Made by a program: the position numbers and the translations under genes. From Gammaproteobacteria bacterium (GTDB lineage: Bacteria > Pseudomonadota > Gammaproteobacteria > Pseudomonadales > Pseudohongiellaceae), in the NCBI GenBank assembly GCA_016762975.1, contig JAESUV010000025.1, positions 1 through 9,112 of the forward strand: a stretch of 9,112 bases of DNA, given 5' to 3'. Every line of letters begins with the position of its first letter. Positions within the stretch are counted from its first letter, which is position 1. The notes beneath the pieces are model-generated. The model had not been told where the DNA came from. It saw only the letters and a program-made list of their open reading frames with translations, and made no database searches. Shown piece after piece: positions 4,790 to 9,112 of the stretch.

Positions 4790-6724
4790 TTAAGCCACTA
4801 TACCATTTGTATCATTTACTCCCTTGAAGTCTAAAGTTTTCAATTCCTTGGTATAAGCTGGTCCAATTATATAGTCATCAAGCTCTAGCTTAGGATTCAT
4901 CATAGATGTGGTATAGATGATTTGAAATGGCGACTCAATCTCTGTAGCTCTTCTTATTATCAAGTCTTGGAACAGATGACTTCGCTCCATCTCCATTCCT
5001 TTGTCTTCGATATTATCAAGCAATAGAAATCGAGGGTGCAGAAAGTTTCTGCCTTTTGCAGAAGCTAACAATATGGATAAGATAGCAGTGTTTTTCAGGA
5101 AAACATTACTGCTTTCTGCAAAGTTAACACTACCATCAACTGAAATCGCATCGTTGGTGAAATTCAATTCCACCTTTTGAGCGCTCTCAAATTCTTCCTG
5201 CCTTTTAAAATCCGAATGAAGAAGGCTCGTAGCTACTTCAGAAAAATTCGCCATGGCTTTCCTCTGACGACTTTCCGTTAACTTTTTGAGCGCCGTAATC
5301 CTCGTCACTAACCCGTTTAGGCTTTCTTGTATCGTATTTTTTTCTAGTTGCGCACGCTCTAGCTCTGCAGCGATATTCAAATAATCAGTAAGATGCTTGG
5401 TCTCTCCGTCTATAAATCCAATTCTACTTGTCATTTCGGCCAGCGCTGCATCTCTAGGCCCACTGGAATCAACATACTTTAACTGAAATTCAGAATACAG
5501 CTTTTCATAGCTATTCTTATACAATCTAACGTCACGCTTAGCCTCCTCCAACTTCGCATCGTTCTGGCTATAGATTTGCCGAGTCTCTCTAGCTTGTAGT
5601 TGAAAATCGAGCCGGATCTGACTGAATCTAGATTTTTCATTCTCAACATCCTTAGGCGACTTACATACGACACAGTGATCTTTGCCACTCTCCAAATCCA
5701 ATTCTGCTCCACATGCAGGGCAATGGGAAAATTCGATTTCTCCCACAAGCTGCAGTGCGCTTTCCGTCAATGAAAGTTTTTCAACACTTTCATCTATGTG
5801 CTCTTGAAAACGCTCAATTTCAGAAATATCCATCTCAAGCCTTGATATGGTGGTTTCAGCATGCTGAAATTTGGTCCTAGCAGCGGAAACACTTTTAAGC
5901 GCTGCTTTTCTTTCCCTAAGAAACCCTTTCACATCGTCGTGATCCACAACATTGTCAATATTCGAAACATCTTTCATTAACTGTGTCTTTTCAGTATTCA
6001 AATCTGAGATTGTAGAATACAGAGATTGTGTGGACTGCAGTGCTTTTTCTGGAGGCATTGCCTTCTGCAACCCAGACAATTTTGTACTAATTTCTGCCAA
6101 TTTTTTGTTCTGAGCGCGTATCTGAAGTTCCGTCTCATATATCTCAAAATCACCGATTCCAAAAAGTAGACCACCCACAGCTTCTCTAATGTTCTGAGTA
6201 TCAAAGGACTCGAAACGGAATAGCCTACTTGCCGGAGTCCGTTGATCCGAATAACAAAGCCTAAGAATTTGATGCATTGTGATATTGGAGCCACCTTCGC
6301 CCTTTGCCTCGGGAATTCCAATCAGCTCAAACAATACTTGCGAAAAACTATTATTAGTTCCAGATCTTCGAAGTGAAAAATTTTCCCACCCTTCGATACC
6401 TTTATCAGAAGCCTCGGACATGCTTCCAAAATATACTTGCACAGGCGCAGTTTTTGATTGAGTTAACCGCTTAATGGATATAACACCATTTGAGGTTTCC
6501 ACTTCTGCCTGAACTTCATCACAACGACTTGCAGCATCTTTCCAGTCGTCAAATTCACCACCCAATGCAAAGAATATAAAGTCCGATATTGTGGACTTCC
6601 CGGACCCATTGAGCCCTCGAATAATGTTTACACCTTCATGAAATTCGTGATCATAAACCGACCGCCCTCTAGACATAATCCTCAATCTGTTTAATCGAAG
6701 AAACATACTTTGATCTACGGTCAT
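4790..6724 (-). CDS. lmuB: SMC/Rad50-like ABC ATPase of a Lamassu (ABC-3C) defence system
   Basis: A 644-residue ATPase with split ABC halves. The Walker A is GLNGSGKST (37-45) near the N-terminus. Long charged helical stretches (about 205-330 and 356-490) can form an antiparallel coiled coil. A hinge carries two Cys pairs, C335-P-A-C338 and C351-V-V-C354, as a zinc hook or zinc ribbon. The C-terminal half has ESSNVFLKN (537-545) in the region of the ABC signature and a Walker B FLLLDNIEDKGM centred on D570. N571 stands where many relatives have the catalytic Glu, with E573 nearby. In Lamassu, LmuB and LmuC form a DNA-sensing complex that controls the LmuA effector. The start overlaps the LmuC stop by one base (TAATG), and AAGGAGGG lies 7 nt upstream at 6732-6739, a near-perfect ribosome site. 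Homology to SMC-like LmuB is strong. The Asn in Walker B may be a family trait rather than a defect. Confidence 0.92.
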   Translation of the reverse strand: MTVDQSMFLRLNRLRIMSRGRSVYDHEFHEGVNIIRGLNGSGKSTISDFIFFALGGEFDDWKDAASRCDEVQAEVETSNGVISIKRLTQSKTAPVQVYFGSMSEASDKGIEGWENFSLRRSGTNNSFSQVLFELIGIPEAKGEGGSNITMHQILRLCYSDQRTPASRLFRFESFDTQNIREAVGGLLFGIGDFEIYETELQIRAQNKKLAEISTKLSGLQKAMPPEKALQSTQSLYSTISDLNTEKTQLMKDVSNIDNVVDHDDVKGFLRERKAALKSVSAARTKFQHAETTISRLEMDISEIERFQEHIDESVEKLSLTESALQLVGEIEFSHCPACGAELDLESGKDHCVVCKSPKDVENEKSRFSQIRLDFQLQARETRQIYSQNDAKLEEAKRDVRLYKNSYEKLYSEFQLKYVDSSGPRDAALAEMTSRIGFIDGETKHLTDYLNIAAELERAQLEKNTIQESLNGLVTRITALKKLTESRQRKAMANFSEVATSLLHSDFKRQEEFESAQKVELNFTNDAISVDGSVNFAESSNVFLKNTAILSILLASAKGRNFLHPRFLLLDNIEDKGMEMERSHLFQDLIIRRATEIESPFQIIYTTSMMNPKLELDDYIIGPAYTKELKTLDFKGVNDTNGIVA

Positions 6725-7221
6725 TAGATAACCCTCCTTAGCCCGGACTTTCTCCGTAGCTCCTTATTTCCTATCTCTTCATTTCCGCAAAATCTTGTTA
6801 CAAGAAAATTAGCAATATCTAAGTCACTTGTTGAACTTAAATCTTCTAAAGAAAACACAGAACGTCCTTTTTCTGATATCTCCAACCTCCCCATCTCCAA
6901 CTTCTCAACCGATACAAGCCCTTTCCCTATGAGTGCCCTCATTGCTTCATTTTGAACTGACTCCATTTTGCTAAATAGTAGAGGGGCAGCAGGATAGCTT
7001 AAAAACGATTTTTCAGGTTTTTGAATCCCTAACAGATTTAGCTCTTTCCTATCATCGATATTCATAGTCGTTTTATGGATTAACGGAGGATTCGCAAGAA
7101 AAAAGTCAGCAATATAGAGGCGCTCAGGACCTGGCGAAGAGTCGAAAAGTTGCAGAAGCAATCCCAGCCTTCTTATAGTGTCGTATACATCTAATTGCGG
7201 ATACCAAAGACGGGATATCAT
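6724..7221 (-). CDS. lmuC: Lamassu / ABC-3C middle component (LmuC-like)
   Basis: A 165-residue protein between the effector and the ATPase, in the position of LmuC. The N-terminal part (residues 5-47) has the pattern WYPQLDVYDTIRRLGLLLQL, then ERLYIADFFLANPPLI. I associate this with ABC-three-component middle components, most likely the MC5 type; the exact class is from memory. Residues about 93-123 (MRALIGKGLV...LEISEKGRSVF) look like a small winged helix. There is no catalytic motif; it probably bridges the ATPase to the effector or to DNA. It overlaps the effector gene by ATGA (7218-7221) and the ATPase gene by one base, so all three are likely translated together and made in fixed ratio. 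Sequence recognition of this family is always weaker than for the ATPase; the call rests on motif plus gene order. Confidence 0.82.
   Translation of the reverse strand: MISRLWYPQLDVYDTIRRLGLLLQLFDSSPGPERLYIADFFLANPPLIHKTTMNIDDRKELNLLGIQKPEKSFLSYPAAPLLFSKMESVQNEAMRALIGKGLVSVEKLEMGRLEISEKGRSVFSLEDLSSTSDLDIANFLVTRFCGNEEIGNKELRRKSGLRRVI
6732..6739 (-). promoter_or_regulatory. Near-perfect Shine-Dalgarno of the lmuB-like gene inside lmuC
   Basis: AAGGAGGG on the minus strand lies 7 nt before the ATG at 6724-6722 and inside the last codons of the upstream small gene. It fixes the start and suggests that the ATPase is translated efficiently both by coupling and by fresh initiation. Confidence 0.8.
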
Positions 7222-8402
7222 AGCTCAGGGTCCCAACGTATATGACATTGCTCTGTCAGGAAGTAAAGAGCGCTTAGCACTTGCTTAGGAGAAAATTTTA
7301 CTTGATCAAACTCGAGAGAAACAACTGGGTCAATGACATGGCTTTGGAGAGCATTTCTAATTCTCGTATCTGTAGCATTCTGGCAGATCAATGGATGGTA
7401 TACATGAGTGACGAACCGCGTTTCGATTTCTGATAGTAGATTTTCATGGTTTTTCCAAGCAGTGTTGTATAACCCTACTTTCTTAAATCTGATCGCGAAT
7501 TGAAGTTGCGCATCATTTATATACGCATATTCATGCTCTTTATTCGCATCAATAAGCTTTTGCAGTAGTTCTCGACGATCAGTCCTAGATGGTTGATCAT
7601 ATTCAGGCTCAGTAATATTTTTCGCGGACTCTAGAGCTCTAGCATCATCCAATACTTTCTCTATGCGATAAACTACACTTCGGTAGAGTGGATCGTCTTT
7701 ATCTGTCGGCTTACAAATTCCGATGTGATCTTTCTCAATCGCAATTGGTTCATTCCCTGAGACTCCCGGGTCGGCTGATTCTCGAGAAACAATAAACCCA
7801 AGCTTCTTAGTTTTATGTGTCTCATAATACGTAACAGTATCCAAATCATTTCTTTTGTCGGCATAAATTCTATATTGATTCTTCAAATCATTCAGAAAGC
7901 CAGTCTCATTTTCTAGCAGGTGAATTGTCGCAGGTCGAAATACAGCTAACTTTAAGACTTTTGCTAGAGAGGCGCCTGTATGCGGGGTAGCAATAAACAC
8001 ACACAGCTTTATGGAGCTAGCAATCTTCTTGTAATCACTATCCTCCGAATCTATTGATTTTCTTATGAGAACTTTTGTAAGTAAGCCACCTAAACTGTGC
8101 GCTATGAATACTATAGGACGAGCTCCGAAGCCACTTGCCGCTAAATAGTTTAGGGTTGAATTAGCACGTTCAAAAATATCCATTTCTTTAGCAGCCCATT
8201 TTTCAAAAAGGGTGCTCGGGTAACCAAGAGTATAGACATTAGAATTAGATATATCCGATTGCAGCCAATTCGGCCAGAAGCCCGACGCATCTCCATTAGA
8301 CCATGACTCTTCAGGATCACCCGTTAATCCGTGAACGAAAACAATGTCAATTAAAGGCGCTTCACTCGCGGAAACTATCTTTAACGAAAACTCATCTACC
8401 AC
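7218..8402 (-). CDS. lmuA: Lamassu effector: alpha/beta hydrolase (lipase-like) with C-terminal ABC-3C docking domain
   Basis: A 394-residue two-domain effector. Residues 17-250 form a SERAC1/PGAP1-like alpha/beta hydrolase: the oxyanion strand DIVFVHGLTG (19-28), YTLGYPS (57-63), the nucleophile elbow FIAHSLGG (99-106, Ser103), FIATPHTG (136-143), a likely acid D211 (ESADPGVSG) and His226 in DHIGIC. The triad thus appears intact. Residues about 265-394 resemble the C-terminal domain shared by ABC-three-component effectors, ending in ALYFLTEQCHIRW; this part would dock onto the SMC-like ATPase/LmuC. Lamassu effectors vary (nuclease, hydrolase, protease, Sir2); here it would attack a lipid or other ester, cause unknown. 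No signal peptide, so cytosolic or membrane-peripheral. It starts at GTG (8402) with AAGGG six nt upstream (8409-8413), and is the first gene of the leftward operon, directly beside the tRNA. Confidence 0.9.
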   Translation of the reverse strand: MVDEFSLKIVSASEAPLIDIVFVHGLTGDPEESWSNGDASGFWPNWLQSDISNSNVYTLGYPSTLFEKWAAKEMDIFERANSTLNYLAASGFGARPIVFIAHSLGGLLTKVLIRKSIDSEDSDYKKIASSIKLCVFIATPHTGASLAKVLKLAVFRPATIHLLENETGFLNDLKNQYRIYADKRNDLDTVTYYETHKTKKLGFIVSRESADPGVSGNEPIAIEKDHIGICKPTDKDDPLYRSVVYRIEKVLDDARALESAKNITEPEYDQPSRTDRRELLQKLIDANKEHEYAYINDAQLQFAIRFKKVGLYNTAWKNHENLLSEIETRFVTHVYHPLICQNATDTRIRNALQSHVIDPVVSLEFDQVKFSPKQVLSALYFLTEQCHIRWDPEL

Positions 8403-8617
8403 AGAATTCCCTTATCACTGATTTATTGTTTTTTATTTGGACTTTCTTAGACTAATAGTCCCACAGAGTTCGTGAAGATATAGCCTTTCTTAGTAGGAGT
8501 ACAGAGGAACGGTAGCGTGAAAGGATTGACTCGAAATATTTTGGACTTAATATGGACTTAAACTACAAGAATCTAATAAAACCATAACACGTAAAGAACA
8601 TAACTTATTGATTTGTA
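8403..8617. promoter_or_regulatory. Intergenic region between tRNA-Arg 3' end and the lmuA-like gene
   Basis: This 215-bp AT-rich spacer must hold the promoter of the leftward defence operon, but I see no clear -35/-10 pair; TATATC on the minus strand around 8478-8483 is the best weak -10. It contains AAGGG (8409-8413), the ribosome site for the GTG start at 8402, and an 11-bp palindrome GACTAATAGTC at 8450-8460. It also holds copies of TTGGACTT: 8437-8444, 8541-8548 and a variant at 8552-8559. No gene is visible here. The stretch abuts the encoded CCA of the tRNA and is a natural place for an island attachment site. Confidence 0.5.
8542..8561 (+). repeat. Pair of TGGACTTAA direct repeats, 11-bp period
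   Basis: TGGACTTAA occurs at 8542-8550 and again at 8553-8561, one helical turn apart; a shorter copy, TTGGACTT, lies at 8437-8444. They are about 57-76 bp from the tRNA 3' end. Direct repeats at this spacing near a tRNA end are typical of arm-type integrase or excisionase binding sites, but the match to this island's recombinase is not shown. Confidence 0.4.
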
Positions 8618-8694
8618 TGGTGCCCCGGACAGGAGTCGAACCTGTGACCTGCCCCTTAGGAGGGGGCCGCGCTATCCAGCTGTGCCACCGGGGC
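8618..8694 (-). tRNA. tRNA-Arg (anticodon CCU)
   Basis: A 77-nt tRNA on the minus strand folds as a full cloverleaf. The acceptor stem is GCCCCGG (8688-8694) with CCGGGGC (8622-8628), the anticodon stem GCCCC/GGGGC (8663-8667 with 8651-8655), and the loop CTCCTAA gives the anticodon CCU (8658-8660). The T-arm is ACAGG-TTCGACT-CCTGT. The D-stem GCAC/GCGC has one A-C mismatch, seen in some tRNA genes of this type. CCA is encoded at 8618-8620. It reads AGG codons, which are rare in many proteobacteria. The gene lies at the boundary between the AT-rich accessory block and the core-like flank; tRNA 3' ends are preferred integration sites, so it is a plausible island anchor. No terminator is visible after the CCA, where AT-rich island DNA starts at once. 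Confidence 0.96.
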
Positions 8695-8706
8695 TGAAGC
8701 GGACGC

Positions 8707-8712
8707 AGTATA
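8707..8712 (-). promoter_or_regulatory. Extended -10 promoter of tRNA-Arg
   Basis: On the minus strand TGCTATACT places an extended -10 (TATACT, 8707-8712) 12 bp before the tRNA 5' end, giving a start point near 8700 and a leader of about six bases. The GC-rich run just after it (GCGTCCGC) is the discriminator type linked with stringent control of stable RNA genes. No good -35 is seen, consistent with an extended -10. Confidence 0.6.
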
Positions 8713-8817
8713 GCACCGGCTGTGAATGTTTTTGTATCCTCTCAGCCCGATCACATATTCCTTCGACTTGGGCTAGAATAAACGTTGCTAATAATACATA
8801 GGCCTGGGATCTGAAGA

Positions 8818-9112
8818 GTGAGCAGTGAAATAGTTTGGACATGTAGTCGATTCAAGGAATTGACTACCGAGAATCTGTATCAGATTCTGCAGCTACGTGC
8901 CGAAGTCTTTGTCGTCGAGCAGGACTGCGTGTATCAGGATGTAGATGGCTTCGATCAGGAGGCGCTGCATGTCATGGGGCAGTTGGCCGATGCTGATGGC
9001 GCGCAGCTCGTTTGCTATACCAGACTGCTACCACCGGGCACGAAATATGAAGGGGCATCGATTGGCAGGGTCGTTACCAAGAAATCGGCTCGAGGTAGTG
9101 GTGCCGGCAAGG
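8818..9112 (+). CDS. elaA: ElaA-like GNAT N-acetyltransferase, N-terminal part
   Basis: The open frame from 8818 runs off the window's right end after 98 codons. The residues follow the ElaA pattern: FKELTTENLYQILQLRAEVFVVEQDCVYQDVDGFD (about residues 12-46), then ALHVMGQLADADGAQLVCYTRLLPP and IGRVVTKKSARGSGAG. The last part is the start of the acetyl-CoA-binding R/Q-x-x-G-x-G/A loop. GNAT enzymes transfer acetyl from acetyl-CoA to an amine; the ElaA substrate is unsettled. The start is GTG at 8818: an in-frame TGA lies at 8812-8814, so no earlier start is possible, and GGGA lies 8 nt upstream. Its higher GC content than the genes to the left and its core-gene character mark it as outside the island. 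It is divergent from the tRNA gene. Confidence 0.88.
   Translation, partial: MSSEIVWTCSRFKELTTENLYQILQLRAEVFVVEQDCVYQDVDGFDQEALHVMGQLADADGAQLVCYTRLLPPGTKYEGASIGRVVTKKSARGSGAGK
8870..8888 (+). repeat. 19-nt perfect hairpin within the elaA-like start region
   Basis: AGAATCTG-TAT-CAGATTCT forms an uninterrupted 8-bp stem with a 3-nt loop at codons 18-24 of the elaA-like gene. In mRNA it could stall or pace early translation. It is entirely coding, so it may be a chance result of codon choice. Confidence 0.4.

Noticed and set aside
5479..6461. Open frames inside the ATPase gene (5479-5748, 5998-6321, 6279-6461)
   Set aside because: Overlap the SMC-like ATPase in other frames; no motif of their own.
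7673..7864. 63-codon frame inside the hydrolase gene
   Set aside because: Shadow of the effector coding sequence containing the catalytic Asp and His region.
8724..8755. Terminator from the AGCCC/GGGCT pair between tRNA and elaA-like gene
   Set aside because: Only a 5-bp stem with a long loop and no T-run; it also lies upstream of both genes, where no terminator is required.
8613..8801. Open frame of 62 codons across the tRNA on the plus strand
   Set aside because: Its first half is the antisense of tRNA-Arg (RSRTCDLPLRR-type translation), a well-known false gene; no ribosome site.

Overview
The window looks like the end of a chromosomal genomic island in a proteobacterium, probably a gammaproteobacterium. 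The right flank carries a CCA-encoding tRNA-Arg(CCU) and an ElaA-type acetyltransferase, and these look like core genes. Everything to the left is visibly more AT-rich and made of accessory genes. No species can be named from the sequence.

Layout. Positions 1-1722 form a mobility module read rightward: the C-terminal end of a tyrosine recombinase, a coupled unknown HTH-like protein (258-1232), a palindrome-rich spacer (1233-1482) and a small AlpA/excisionase-like protein (1483-1722). A convergent block read leftward fills 1814-8402. It starts at the tRNA end with a tightly overlapping trio: an alpha/beta-hydrolase effector with a C-terminal docking-type domain (7218-8402), a small middle component (6724-7221) and an SMC/Rad50-like ATPase with a four-cysteine hook (4790-6724). 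This is the architecture of Lamassu / ABC three-component (LmuA-LmuC-LmuB) anti-phage defence. Three more same-strand genes follow: a SEFIR/TIR-domain protein with a DUF2314-like tail (3807-4697), a cytosolic trypsin-like serine protease with an intact triad (2994-3734) and a DUF2971 protein (1814-2758). An 80-bp perfect tandem array of a hexanucleotide (2811-2890) lies just upstream of the DUF2971 gene. The tRNA-Arg gene (8618-8694, minus strand) and the partial elaA-like gene (8818 onward) close the window.

How it may work. In Lamassu systems the SMC-like ATPase with LmuC is thought to sense invading DNA or replication intermediates and to release or activate the LmuA effector. Here LmuA would be a lipase or esterase-like hydrolase. 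The adjoining TIR/SEFIR protein (potential NAD+ hydrolase) and protease suggest extra effectors or a proteolytic activation step, giving a composite defence cassette. That coupling is inferred from gene order and strand, not shown. The hexamer array in front of the DUF2971 gene is a plausible slippage-prone expression switch.
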